This document shows positions 52,901 to 62,079 of a DNA stretch of 64,000 nt, piece after piece. A model generated the notes under the pieces. The model had not been told where the DNA came from, ran no database searches, and saw only the letters and a list, made by a program, of their open reading frames with translations. The DNA is from JAIEPW01 sp964471915 (GTDB taxonomy: Bacteria; Acidobacteriota; Terriglobia; Bryobacterales; Bryobacteraceae), in the NCBI GenBank assembly GCA_964471915.1, contig CAYYID010000001.1, forward strand, positions 62,001 to 126,000, in the 5' to 3' direction. Position numbers and translations under genes: made by a program. How positions within the stretch are numbered: the stretch's first letter is position 1; every line of letters starts with the position of its first letter.

Positions 52901-53252
52901 TGCCCACCCACACCACCGCGGGGTTGCGCGGGTCCAGCGCCACCACCCCGATCGAGTATGAGCCCTCGCGGTCGAACACCGGCGTCCAACTGATGCCGTT
53001 GTTGACGGTCTTCCACACGCCGCCGGACGCAGCCGCGACGTAGTAATGATTCGCCAGCTCCGGATGCACCGCCAGGCTCGCCACGCGGCCCGAGGTGAAC
53101 GCAGGCCCGAGGTTGCGCAAGCGCAGGCCGGCGAACGTCCCCGGGCTCATCGGATCGTCAGGAGTGCGCTCCCCGCGCGGCTGAGCTTCAAGGGAGAGCC
53201 CGGCAAGGGACAGAGCGGCAAGGGCCAAAAGGAAGGAACGGTGGATCTTCAT
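49974..53252 (-). CDS. Large secreted sortilin/VPS10-like BNR-repeat propeller protein
   Basis: 1092 aa. The signal peptide is SFLLALAALSLAGLSLEAQ. Residues about 40-770 hold many Asp-box/BNR blades (SASGGVWKTVNNG-like, KSEDGGKSWRNMG, KSTDAGKTWTNI, RSTDGGKTW) forming VPS10-type propellers. Then comes FnIII-like material and a C-terminal helical region. Proteins of this kind are abundant in Solibacter-like genomes; a glycosidase role is sometimes annotated but no catalytic residues are evident. TATACT (53268-53273, minus strand) ends 15 nt before the ATG. Confidence 0.9.
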   Translation of the reverse strand: MKIHRSFLLALAALSLAGLSLEAQPRGERTPDDPMSPGTFAGLRLRNLGPAFTSGRVASLAVHPELANHYYVAAASGGVWKTVNNGISWTPVFDREGSYSIGVVALDPRNPAVVWVGTGENNNQRSVSYGDGIYKSEDGGKSWRNMGLRKSEHLARILFDPRNPDVMYVAAPGPLWSPGGDRGLFKSTDAGKTWTNILKAGDYTGVVDVAMDPRNPDVLLAATHQRERKYYTLIHGGPESALHRSTDGGKTWTKLSQGIPPGELGRIGLAWSAKDPNIVYAQIEANEGRGGIFRSTDRGVTWERRNPFDSQGQYYAHVVADPHNANRIYMMNVNIMVSDDGGRTLTSLPTRNRHVDNHVLWVDPRNPDHYLNGNDGGLYETFDRGENWDFKANLPITQFYDVAVDESGPFYNVYGGTQDNFSFGCPAKTKNQHGITNLDCFVTNGGDGFHTRVDPKDPNTVYATLQNGVLVRFDRRTGERTGIQPKEGKGEPPLRWNWDSPLHISPHLNTRLYFGANRLYRSDDRGDSWRAISPDLTRQLDRNALPVMGKVWGADAVQKNVSTALYGNISAVAESPKKEGLIYAGTDDGLIQITEDGGKTWRKAEKAGGAPENAYVARIVASQHDPNTVYVAYENHQNGDYKPYVARSTDAGRTWISIAGSLPENGAVYALAEDHVNPKLLFAGTEFALYFTVDGGDKWIRLSGGMPTINVRDLAIHRKENDLVVGTFGRGFFILDDYAPLRTVSADALKQEFMLFPVKNALSYLPAQPLGGRGKGFQGESLFTAPNPPFGAVLTYHLKDGFETRKQARQRREREAARKNETAPYPKPEELRAEAEEEAPALVVTIADAAGKVVRRFDAPAGRGLQRVAWDLRGPAAAGGRARRGGDDDDEFFGPPPGALVAPGTYKVSFAKRVDGVITPLAGEQKFEVLAEGPVTREERLSQVTFQEKYAGLQKAMAAATEAANDARTRLEAMKRAVDATPALPLKVREEIRQAEKRLADITRALQGDRALRSRNEPSPVSISERVFGIGGVLRSTTGRPTKTAEEQFAIASGELAEETAKLKRLLDTEIRAIEKQLDAAGAPPTPGRLLR

Positions 53253-53328
53253 GGCGGCTAATCGAGCAGTATAGCGGAGCCGTCACAGAACCCGAAACGC
53301 CAGTGACGGGCAAAGAGGCTGCACCCTG

Positions 53329-53637
53329 CTATCGCTCGTTCGAACCAGGATCCACGCTGCTGCGCCAGTCGCCGTCGACTCCCGCTTCCGGATCCCACCC
53401 GTACACCTTGATCACCCGCTCCCGGTCCAGATGCGTCGCCGCCAGCCGCGCCAGCAACTCCCGCTCCGAAATCCCCGGATGCCGGTGCCGGATCCCGTCG
53501 CGCGCCAGGTCGAGCGCCACACCTGATAGCTGCATAATCGTCGCCAGCCGCTGGTCCGGCGTCCGCGACGGCAGCATCTCGCGCCACGCCTCGACCGCTT
53601 CCGGACTCGTGTCTCCGAACGGGCCGGTCAAGTCCAT
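53329..53637 (-). CDS. Small conserved hypothetical protein
   Basis: 102 aa, soluble and helical. The core EAVEAWREMLPSRTPDQRL, then RDGIRHRHPGISERELLARLA, resembles a family of short uncharacterised proteins with a GIR-xxxPxxSE motif. The stop of the following efflux adaptor's upstream region is not shared. The gene lies 14 nt downstream of the HlyD stop, so it may be the last gene of that operon. Confidence 0.65.
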   Translation of the reverse strand: MDLTGPFGDTSPEAVEAWREMLPSRTPDQRLATIMQLSGVALDLARDGIRHRHPGISERELLARLAATHLDRERVIKVYGWDPEAGVDGDWRSSVDPGSNER

Positions 53638-53651
53638 GGCGCTATCCTACT

Positions 53652-54836
53652 CTATCCCCGCGGCGCGATCGCCTTCCCATCCGCCAGCTCATTCGGCGGA
53701 TGCGCCACCAGCTCCTGCCCTTCGGCGACCCCCTCGCGCACCTCCACCTGAAATCCGCCCCGCTGCCCCAGCACCAGCTTCCGCGTCCGCGCGAAACTCT
53801 GCTTCTCGCCCCGCTCCACCGCGAACACGCACCACTCGGACCCGCAGCGAAACAGCGCGCTGGCCGGCGCCTGCAGCACTTTGTCGCCCTCCCACACCAC
53901 GATCCGCGCGTCCACCCGATACCCGTCGCCCAGCGGCCCCGGCGGATCCACGAAGTCCGCGATTACGTTCACCCGCTGTTCCTCGATGCCCAGCGCCGAC
54001 ACCTTCGTGAACGCCCGCGGCTCCACCAATCGCACCCGCGCCCGCAGCGGCTTCTCGCCGCCCCACCCTTCCAGCCAGACCGTCATCCCCGTCCGCACCT
54101 TCACGGCATCGCTCGACAGCACGTCCACCGCCACCTCGAGCTGCGTCGCGTCGCCCAGGATCAGCAGCGGCGCGCCCGCCGCCACCACGCGCTCGCTCGC
54201 GTCCGGCAATTGCAGCACCCGCCCCCGCACCGGCGACCGGACCTGCACCGCCTGGCCCGGGTCCGCGTTCCCGCCCGCCAGCAGCGCCGCCCGCGCCACC
54301 GCCACTTCGTTGCCCGCCGCCTCCGCGCGAAACCGCGCCGCCGCCAGCTCCGCCTCGGCCGCCTGCTCCGCGCTGCGGCTGGTCTCCAGCGCCTGCAGCG
54401 GGATATCGCCGTCCTTGGCCAGCTTCTCGTTCCGCTCCCGGTCCCGCTTTCTTTGCTCGTACCCGGCGCGCACGCGGTCGATCGCCGCGCGCGCCTCCCG
54501 CTCCAGCGACTGCGCCGCGCGCAGCCGCGCCTCCAACTGCTCCCGCTCCCGGGGATCCACCGGCGCCGGATGCAGCGTCGCCACCACCTGCCCCGCCGCC
54601 ACGCGATCCCCCTCGTGCAGCAGGATCCGCTCCACGCGCCCTCCCACCGGTGCCGTCACCGCGAAGTGATCGTGCGCCCGCGCCTTGCCCTCCTGATCGA
54701 TGGTCACCCGCAGCGGACCCCGCGTCACCCGCACCGTGTCCACGCCCAGCGGCGCCGGTTGCATCTGGACATACAGCAGGACCCCGAGCGCGGCCGCGGC
54801 CAGCGCCAGCACTCCCCGCCGGATCCACTTCTTCAT
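53652..54836 (-). CDS. HlyD-family periplasmic adaptor subunit
   Basis: 394 aa. An N-terminal anchor (LALAAAALGVLLYVQM) is followed by lipoyl halves (TAPVGGRVERILLHEGDRVAAG; VRSPVRGRVLQL), a helical hairpin at about 95-185 and beta-barrel/membrane-proximal domains. It links the inner-membrane ABC transporter encoded upstream to an outer-membrane channel, as MacA or DevB do. It lies 2 nt from the permease gene, with no TolC-like gene nearby. Confidence 0.92.
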   Translation of the reverse strand: MKKWIRRGVLALAAAALGVLLYVQMQPAPLGVDTVRVTRGPLRVTIDQEGKARAHDHFAVTAPVGGRVERILLHEGDRVAAGQVVATLHPAPVDPREREQLEARLRAAQSLEREARAAIDRVRAGYEQRKRDRERNEKLAKDGDIPLQALETSRSAEQAAEAELAAARFRAEAAGNEVAVARAALLAGGNADPGQAVQVRSPVRGRVLQLPDASERVVAAGAPLLILGDATQLEVAVDVLSSDAVKVRTGMTVWLEGWGGEKPLRARVRLVEPRAFTKVSALGIEEQRVNVIADFVDPPGPLGDGYRVDARIVVWEGDKVLQAPASALFRCGSEWCVFAVERGEKQSFARTRKLVLGQRGGFQVEVREGVAEGQELVAHPPNELADGKAIAPRG

Positions 54837-54838
54837 CG

Positions 54839-57207
54839 CTACTCCCGCGTCTTCAACACTTCAATCAGATCCAGGTGCGCGATCCGCCGCGCCACCAGCA
54901 GCCCGCTCGCCACCGCCGCCACCAGGACCACCAGTGTCGCAAAGGCGTACGTCTGCCCGGACATCCGCATCGGGATCCGGTACAGCTCCGTCTGCATCGC
55001 CTTCGTCAACACCGTGCAGATCCAGTAGCCGAGCGCGAGTCCCGCCGGAATCGCCGCCAGCGTCAGCAGCGCCTGCTCGCCCAGCAGCAGCACCCCGATC
55101 TCCCGCTTCGTGAATCCCAGAATCCGCAGCGACGCGAACTCCTTGCCGCGCTCCGACAGCGCCACCCGCGCGCTGTTGTAGATCACTCCGAACGCGATGG
55201 CGCAGGCGAAGCCGACCATGATGTTCATCGACAGCGTCAGGCTGCGCTGCAGGATATCGCGAAAGCTCTGGAGCATCGCCTCGCGGATCCCGATGCCGCT
55301 CGCCGCCGGCGTCCGCTTCAGCTTCGCGTACAGCTCCGGCGCCGCCCGCGCGTCCACCGCCAGGTACGCCCCGCTGGTCGTCGGACCCTCGCGCAACAGC
55401 CGGTTCAGCGCCCCGATCTCCATGTACGCCGAGAACCCCAGCAACTCGTCCACCGTCTCCGTCAGCGTCACGTCCAGCGTCTCGCGCCGGCCTTCCAGCA
55501 CCTCCACGCGCAAGGTATCGCCGGGCTTCGCGCCCAGCGCCTCCGCCAGCGCCTTCGTCAGCGCGAAGCCGTTCCGCGGAATCGCCACGATCCGCAGGTT
55601 CTGGTTCACCAGCCGTTGCAGGTCCGGCTCCGCCGGCAATCCCAGAATCGCCGTGCGCCGCGTCCGGTGCCCGAAGCGCAGCCGCACGGGCGCCTCCCGG
55701 AACGGTTCCGCATACAGCACGCCCTCCAGCCGCGCCGTGTCGTAACGCGCCTGCGACGTCAGCGGCTCCCGGAACGTAAGCTGCACGTCGCTGCGCTGCG
55801 CGGTTTCGAACTGCAGCTTCACCATGAAGTCCATCGCGTCGAAAAAGTACCGCCCGATCACCAGGATGCTCACCGCCAGCGCCAGCCCCGTCACCGACAG
55901 CAGCGCCTTGACGGGACGCCGTTCCAGGTTGCGCAGAATCATCCGCGCCGACGACGACAACAGCGCCGCCAGCCCCGCTTTCTCCAGCACCCCGCGCCGG
56001 TATACCCCCGGCGACTCCGGCCGCATCGCCTCCGCCGGCGCCAGCGCCATTGCCCCGCGCACCGAACTCCACGCGCCGGCGATCGCCGCCCCGCACGTGA
56101 TCCCCGCCGCGGCCAGCAGCACCCCCGCGCCCGGCCGGATCACCAGCGACGGAAAACGGTAATAGTCGCGGTACAGCGCCGCGAACCCCTCGCCCAGCCA
56201 CAGCCCCACCAGGATCCCCAGCACCACGCCGCCGCTCACCGCCAGCATCGCCATCGACAGGTAGTGCCGCCCCACCGCCGCGTTCGAGAACCCGAACGCC
56301 TTCAGCAGCGCGATCTGCGGCCGCTGCAACTGGATCAGCCGCCCCATCACGATGTGGATCAGAAACGCCGCCACCGCCAGGAAGATCGAAGGCGTGTACA
56401 ACGACGTCACGCGGTTCTGCTTGATCTCGTCCGAAATGAACCGGTGCGATACCTGATCCTCGCGGCCGTACGCGCCCAGGCCGCCGTAGCGCGCCAGCCG
56501 CGCGTCCAACTGCTGGATCACCTCCGCTTCGCGCGCGCCGCGCGCCAGCGTCAGCGCCAGGTCGTTCCAGGCGTCCTCCATCTGGAACACCGGACCCATC
56601 GCCTCCCGCGCCATCCACAGCACCCCGAACCGTTTGTTATCGGGAAAGATGCTGCCGCCGCCGCGGATCTCGTAGATGAACTCCGGCGAGATCGCCACGC
56701 CCACGATGCGCAGCGTCCGCCAGCGCCCGTTGAGGATCGCCCCCAGCGTGTCGCCCGGCTTCAGCCCGTTCGCCGCCGCGAACGCCTCGCTCGCGATCAC
56801 CTCGTCCGGACGCCCCGGCTCCAGATACCGCCCGCCGCGCAGGTGCAGATCGTTGAGCATCGCGCGCCGCCGCTCCGGAATCCCCACCAGCCGCCCGATC
56901 GCCGGCTCCGCCAGCCCGGGCACGTCCAGCGTCACGTCGCGCACCACCCGCGTCTCCACCGCCGCCACGCCGGGGATCGCGCGCACGTGCTCCACCACGC
57001 TGTCCGGCGCGCGCTTCACGTTCACGAACACGTCCGCGAACCGGCACAGCGAGTAGTAGTCGGCGCGCGCCGCCGCCAGCGCGTAGTAGGTCGCGCGCAT
57101 GCTCACCAGCGACGCCACGCCGCACAGCACCACGATCGTCACCGCGAATACCTGCCCCCGCAGGTGCGCTAGGTCCCGCAGCAGCATGCGCGTCCGGGGA
57201 GAGAAGA

Positions 57208-57214
<7 letters not shown>
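54839..57214 (-). CDS. FtsX-family ABC transporter permease (two FtsX domains)
   Basis: 791 aa from the ATG at 57214, overlapping the ATPase stop by 7 bp. TM1 is VFAVTIVVLCGVASLVSM; a periplasmic domain follows, then an FtsX block of about three TMs near 270-420 (SIFLAVAAFLIHIVMGRL). A second TM, periplasmic domain and FtsX block end at HLDLIEVLKTRE. The doubled layout is common in lipoprotein or macrolide-type exporters of the DevC/YbbP kind. Substrate unknown. Confidence 0.92.
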
Positions 57215-57930
<716 letters not shown>

Positions 57931-57943
57931 GGCTCCGAGTCTA

Positions 57944-58879
57944 TCAATTGGCGGGCTGGTTCTCGCTCTTCAGCGCGAACGCCGCCGTCGCCGCGAACGA
58001 CGGTTGCGCTGTCGCGATCCACGCGCTCACCGTGTAGCGGCCGTCCGGCAACCCGGCCAGCACGCCTTCCAGCGTGTAACTCCGCTCCCGGGACACGATC
58101 TCCTCCCCCAGCACCTGCGCGAACGTCGCCCGGTCCGACCACCGGAAGACCTCTCGTCCCTGCTCATCGGTGATCGCGAAGTCCGTCCGCTGCGAAGTCC
58201 CGAAGCGCAGCCGCAACGGCTCGCCGTCCACGGTCAGGCGCAGCGTCGCCCGCAGCGTCACCGTCTCGGACGCCACCAGGCGGGTGATCATCTCCGGCAG
58301 TTCCAGGCGGGCGGCCGAGCCCCGCTCCCCCGTGATCTCCGCGTTGCCCACCCTCGCATACACCAGGTCATAGCGCACCGGCCCGGCGATGGTGGTCGCC
58401 ACCCGCTGCACCAGCCCGATGTTGTCCAGGTAGCGCTCCGACTCGAGACCTACGTCCGCGCAAATGAAACTGCGGTACTTCATCTCCAGCGCCGCGTCGA
58501 ACCGCCCCGCCGGACCTTGATGCGGCACCCGCCGCTCCTGCGGCTGCGCCTCCTGCTCGCACGGCGCCAGCCGGCTGGGCGTCCAGCGGTCCGGGTTGTG
58601 GAAGGCGATCAAAGGGACGTCGTCACCCGTTTCTTCGTTGTACGCAACCAGTGCGCCGTCCGCCAGCCGCCGGATCCACTCGGGCTTCGGCGTGTAACCC
58701 GAGACTCGGTAATAGGTTCGCCCGTCCACGAGCCCCAGGGGCAGCCCCACGGCAATGGTATGAGTCTGACCGTTCGTGGCGCGGTAAACCCAGCGGTTGC
58801 CCCGCTGGAGCGGCAGGTAGTCCGCGGCCAAGCACGTCAAAGCGTTGAAAAAAATGATAGTTAGTGCGCGTCGTGACAT
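57944..58879 (-). CDS. Secreted protein with a BsuPI-related domain
   Basis: 311 aa. The signal peptide is TIIFFNALTCLAAD. The N-terminal half (ADYLPLQRGNRWVYR) looks like a beta-rich domain seen in acidobacterial secreted proteins. Residues about 205-300 match the BsuPI intracellular-proteinase-inhibitor fold (RLRFGTSQRTDFAITDEQG, then GREVFRWSDRATFAQVLG). AAGGAA precedes the ATG. It lies 13 nt upstream of the ABC ATPase, so it may be a substrate or partner of that exporter. Confidence 0.75.
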   Translation of the reverse strand: MSRRALTIIFFNALTCLAADYLPLQRGNRWVYRATNGQTHTIAVGLPLGLVDGRTYYRVSGYTPKPEWIRRLADGALVAYNEETGDDVPLIAFHNPDRWTPSRLAPCEQEAQPQERRVPHQGPAGRFDAALEMKYRSFICADVGLESERYLDNIGLVQRVATTIAGPVRYDLVYARVGNAEITGERGSAARLELPEMITRLVASETVTLRATLRLTVDGEPLRLRFGTSQRTDFAITDEQGREVFRWSDRATFAQVLGEEIVSRERSYTLEGVLAGLPDGRYTVSAWIATAQPSFAATAAFALKSENQPAN

Positions 58880-58974
58880 TTCCTTACAAACTCCTTCAGC
58901 TTAGAGACGCGGGAACCAGCCGAGGATTAGTCACGGAATCCGAAGTTTTTTTCACGATGGACGCTACGGGCGTT

Positions 58975-59868
58975 CTACAGCTTGTTCAGCGCTGCCGTCG
59001 CCTGCCCGGACTCCAAGCCCGCCGCGAGCGCGGCGAAGTAGCCGCGCAGATTCCGGAGTCCGTACACCGGCGCGACGCATTCGCTTTCCGACACCGCCGC
59101 CACGAACTCGAAGAGGTCGCCGAGCCGCGGGCGGAACTTGCCCAGCACCCGGGCCTCGAACCGCATCAGCCCCGCCGGCATCGCGAACACCCGGGGCTTC
59201 TTCTCCAGCGCCTCGAAAGCCGCCTCCACGATCGCGCGCCGCGACATCACTTCCGGACCGCCGATCGAAAGCTCCGCCGGCCCTTCTTCGAGATGCTCCA
59301 ACAGCGCCCGCGCCACATCGCGCTGGTGGATCGGATTGGTCCGCGCCAGCCCGTTGCCCACCACCAGGCCGAAGCCCCACCGGGCCATCTTCAGGAAGTC
59401 GTGAAACGCCGCAAAGATCCCCGTCGGACGCACCACCGTGTGGCTCAGCCCGCTCTCCGCCAGCCGCGCCACCACCGCCTCGTGCGCCGCAATGTAGTTG
59501 GTCTCGCGGTAGCCGTCCTCGACGTGCGCCGCGACGTAGAGAAACCGCCGCACACCCGCGCGCTTCGCCGCGTCCAGCAGCGCGAGGTGCGCCACCGTGT
59601 CGACGTCGATGAAGCTCCGCCGCTCCGCGGACCCCGGGGTCACGCTTGCCCCCAGGCACGACACCACGGTGTCCACACCCTCGCAATACGCTGTCAGATC
59701 CGTCGTCACGGCGTCCGCGAACGCGCACTCGTCGGCCACTTTCCTGAGCTTTGCGCCGCGCGCCGCGTCCCGCGACAGCGTCCGGATCCACGCCCCCGAT
59801 TGCTTCGCCTGGTGCAGGAACTCGTAGCCCACCGCGCCGGACGCCCCGGCAAGCAACACCCGCTTCAT
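58975..59868 (-). CDS. NAD(P)-binding Rossmann oxidoreductase (NmrA/SDR-like)
   Basis: 297 aa from the ATG at 59868, which overlaps the TetR stop (ATGA). The dinucleotide motif GASGAVGYEF lies at residues 8-17. Further marks are VDTVVSCLGASVTPG and an atypical Tyr in RETNYIAAHEAVV, where Tyr-x3-Lys would be expected in classical SDRs; so it may be a redox sensor or non-canonical reductase. It is clearly controlled with tetR and is the probable target gene. Confidence 0.85.
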   Translation of the reverse strand: MKRVLLAGASGAVGYEFLHQAKQSGAWIRTLSRDAARGAKLRKVADECAFADAVTTDLTAYCEGVDTVVSCLGASVTPGSAERRSFIDVDTVAHLALLDAAKRAGVRRFLYVAAHVEDGYRETNYIAAHEAVVARLAESGLSHTVVRPTGIFAAFHDFLKMARWGFGLVVGNGLARTNPIHQRDVARALLEHLEEGPAELSIGGPEVMSRRAIVEAAFEALEKKPRVFAMPAGLMRFEARVLGKFRPRLGDLFEFVAAVSESECVAPVYGLRNLRGYFAALAAGLESGQATAALNKL

Positions 59869-60455
59869 CGCCAACCTCTTTCGAGCAACTCCAACTGCCG
59901 CACCAGCCCCTGGAACGCCGCGTGGCGGTCCGTCGCGCCCCCAAACCACATCGTGAGGCAGAAGTAGTGCAGGCCGAAAACCATCGTCGCCAGTTCGACG
60001 GCGTTCACCTCGCGGCGCACTTCGCCGCGCGCCTTCGCGGCCTCGATCAGGATCACGTGCCGCTCGAGCAACGCCCCGAACCGCGCCCGCCGCTCCTCCG
60101 CGCTGCGGTCCATGCCCATGCCGAGTTCGCGAAAAATCACCCGCGCCAGATCGACGTTCTCGGCGTGGTGCGCGAAGATCGCGTGGTAGAACTCCAGGAG
60201 CTGATCGCGCAGCGTCGACCCCTTGAGATTCGCGAACGCATGCTCGGACACCCGTGCCAGGTCGTCCTTGGAGATGAGATCCAGGAGATCGACCTTGCTT
60301 TCGACGAAGGTGTAGACGGTGCCGAGCCCGCACTCGGCTTCGGCGGCGATTTCGCGCAGGGTGGTCTTCTCGTAGCCCTTTTCTGTGAACAACTTACGGG
60401 CCGCTTCGCGGATGCGGCGCTCTTTGTCGGTGCGGTTTCGGTCGCGTCGGTTCAT
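59865..60455 (-). CDS. TetR-family transcriptional regulator
   Basis: 196 aa. The N-terminal HTH is KERRIREAARKLFTEKGYEK followed by TTLREIAAEAECGLGTVYTF. The C-terminal ligand domain is helical (about 75-190). It is probably an autorepressor acting on three operators at its own start. Site 1 overlaps the ATG and no Shine-Dalgarno is visible, so the message may be leaderless or poorly translated. The reductase gene is coupled downstream. Confidence 0.92.
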   Translation of the reverse strand: MNRRDRNRTDKERRIREAARKLFTEKGYEKTTLREIAAEAECGLGTVYTFVESKVDLLDLISKDDLARVSEHAFANLKGSTLRDQLLEFYHAIFAHHAENVDLARVIFRELGMGMDRSAEERRARFGALLERHVILIEAAKARGEVRREVNAVELATMVFGLHYFCLTMWFGGATDRHAAFQGLVRQLELLERGWR

Positions 60456-60498
60456 GAACGTGTTCGAAATTGAACAAGTTCATTATTGAACACGTTCA
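60455..60498. promoter_or_regulatory. Three TGAAC-N2-GTTCA operators at 16-bp spacing, with tetR promoter
   Basis: Sites start at 60455 (one mismatch), 60471 and 60487, exactly 16 bp apart; the last two are perfect dyads. On the minus strand TTGCCT, 17 bp and AATAAT form a possible promoter overlapping the last site, so bound TetR would block it. Site 1 covers the tetR ATG. Confidence 0.7.
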
Positions 60499-60519
60499 TT
60501 TTGGAGGCAAGCGTTTTCT

Positions 60520-61641
60520 TCAATCTCTCCGGATCGCGTCCAGGAGGCGCGGGGGCGCTTCCTGGAGCGACCAGTAGAAGTCTTCGCGCCGCTTCGACTC
60601 CTGGGTGCAGGCGGGATTGCGGTTGCGGCTGACTTCCATGATCCGATAGTCCCTTCGGCCCGCCGGCGCCACCAGAAACCACCACAGCGCTTCCTCCGGG
60701 GTGCGGATGCCGTACTGGACGCGGCCGCCGGAGCAGGACAGTACGAACTCGAAGTCGCCGTATGTGCCGTAGAGCTGTCGGTGGGCATCGCGCAATTCCG
60801 AGGCGGCGAATTGGGACGCTTCGCTCCAATTCGTGCGCAAGAACTCTTCCAGGAAGTCCGCCGGATGCAGCGCGAACGGAGGAAGCCGCACCAGGCCGGT
60901 TTCGTTCACGGCATAGTGCCGGATGTTCAGGCGGGAATGACGCGCCGGGGAGATGCTGCTGTCGATGTAGTCCAGCCAGAGCTCCCTGGGATCGAGCCTG
61001 GTGCGCAGTTCGAAGCCAAACTGCATGTGCTCAATCTCCCCAACCAGGGTGGTAACGGCTCCGACGCGGAAAACCTGGTGCCACATCGCACTGAAGCCGG
61101 AGGCGCAGCGCGCGGCATCGCGGCTGATCAGCACCAACCGGCGGCCCTGGGCATCGGGCGCCGAGAAGCGCAGGTCCGAAACGGGCCGGTCGCCGCGGCC
61201 GTCCGTGGGATCGCGTTCGGAAGCAATCGCCCGTTCCCAGGAGAGCCCGTTGGGGCGCAACAGGTATAGCGAGTCGTCGGAACCGCAGCCGGCGCCGAAC
61301 ATGATGATCACCACGATCCAGCCTGGGAACTCGGCGGGCGTGTAGACCTCGAGGCCCAGCAGGTACGCCGGGCATCCGTCGTAGCAGTCCCGATCCTCGC
61401 GGACGAGACCGGCGGCGCGGAGCTGGGTAAGGAGCCGCTTATCCGTTTCGAGGAACGCGCCCGGCGCCGGGCTCGGCACGGGGAGCTGGGAGAAGATCCA
61501 GTCGCGCGCAGCGTCCCGGAAGGGCTTCGCGATGGAGCTCTGGAAAGGCTGAAAACGGTGGACTTCGGCGAGGCGGCGCAATTCGGCGAGATCCGCGGCC
61601 GGGGCCGCGAGAGCGGCGAAGAGGATCCATGCGCGCAACAT
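60520..61641 (-). CDS. Secreted hypothetical protein
   Basis: 373 aa, with signal peptide LRAWILFAALAAPAAD. Mixed alpha/beta, with Cys pairs (DRDCYDGCPAYLLG, GAGCGSDD, RCASGF) and a C-terminal FEFVLSCSGGRVQYGI strand. I do not recognise a family. AGGTGAGG directly upstream is a strong Shine-Dalgarno; it overlaps the Arg-stop of the duplicated 3' end at 61648-61687. Confidence 0.65.
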   Translation of the reverse strand: MLRAWILFAALAAPAADLAELRRLAEVHRFQPFQSSIAKPFRDAARDWIFSQLPVPSPAPGAFLETDKRLLTQLRAAGLVREDRDCYDGCPAYLLGLEVYTPAEFPGWIVVIIMFGAGCGSDDSLYLLRPNGLSWERAIASERDPTDGRGDRPVSDLRFSAPDAQGRRLVLISRDAARCASGFSAMWHQVFRVGAVTTLVGEIEHMQFGFELRTRLDPRELWLDYIDSSISPARHSRLNIRHYAVNETGLVRLPPFALHPADFLEEFLRTNWSEASQFAASELRDAHRQLYGTYGDFEFVLSCSGGRVQYGIRTPEEALWWFLVAPAGRRDYRIMEVSRNRNPACTQESKRREDFYWSLQEAPPRLLDAIRRD

Positions 61642-61653
61642 GCCGCCTCACCT

Positions 61654-61687
61654 CATCGGATGGGGCGCGAAGCCCGCTTCGAGCGGC
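61654..61687. repeat. 34-bp direct repeat, copy A (orphan 3' end of the AhpD-like gene)
   Basis: Identical to 62086-62119 except one base. With the following Arg and stop codons (61648-61653) it encodes PLEAGFAPHPMR-stop on the minus strand, the same ending as the AhpD-like gene (PLEAGVAPHPMR-stop). It sits 6 nt before the next gene. Confidence 0.85.
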
Positions 61688-61792
61688 GCCACATCCAACC
61701 AAATTGTACGATGGAACGAAGTTCCGTCATGTCAGTAGTTTCGCGGCTGCATCTTGACGCTTCAAGACTCGTCATGACAGTCTGAAAACGTC

Positions 61793-62020
61793 ATGCCCAC
61801 CGGCCGCGAGAAGTTCACCACCGAAGTCGATTCCGACCTCCTTTCGGCGGTACGTGCGCTCGCCAACCAGGAAGGCCGCCAATTGCAGGCGCTCGTAGAC
61901 GAGGCTTTCTCCGACCTGATCGCAAAGCGTAAGCAGGGCACGCCGCGCGCGCAGGTCTTGGGCATCTATCTCGCCAGCCACGGGAAATACGGCCCCTTGT
62001 ACAAGAAACTCGCGGAATGA
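61793..62020 (+). CDS. RHH antitoxin-like protein without a toxin
   Basis: 75 aa. A ribbon-helix-helix-like N-terminus (FTTEVDSDLLSAVRALANQEG, split at the turn) and a C-terminal YLASHGKYGPLYKKLAE of the type found in antitoxins paired with Doc/Fic toxins. At its stop an overlapping ATGA opens an ORF of only 10 residues (62017-62049), so the toxin seems lost. Upstream are dyad GGAAC-GAA-GTTCC (61713-61725) and three CGTCATG repeats near 61726, 61770 and 61790, likely operator elements. Confidence 0.7.
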   Translation: MPTGREKFTTEVDSDLLSAVRALANQEGRQLQALVDEAFSDLIAKRKQGTPRAQVLGIYLASHGKYGPLYKKLAE

Positions 62021-62079
62021 CGGATCGCCCGTCCGTGGCGGTTCCATAGTCAACTGCTAAGCCGCAACGCCGTCCTGAT

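Noticed and set aside
49818..52961. Very long open frame on the + strand opposite the VPS10-like gene
   Set aside because: It is an Arg/His/Pro/Val-rich shadow of the minus-strand gene; high GC removes stops in this phase, and no domain is visible.
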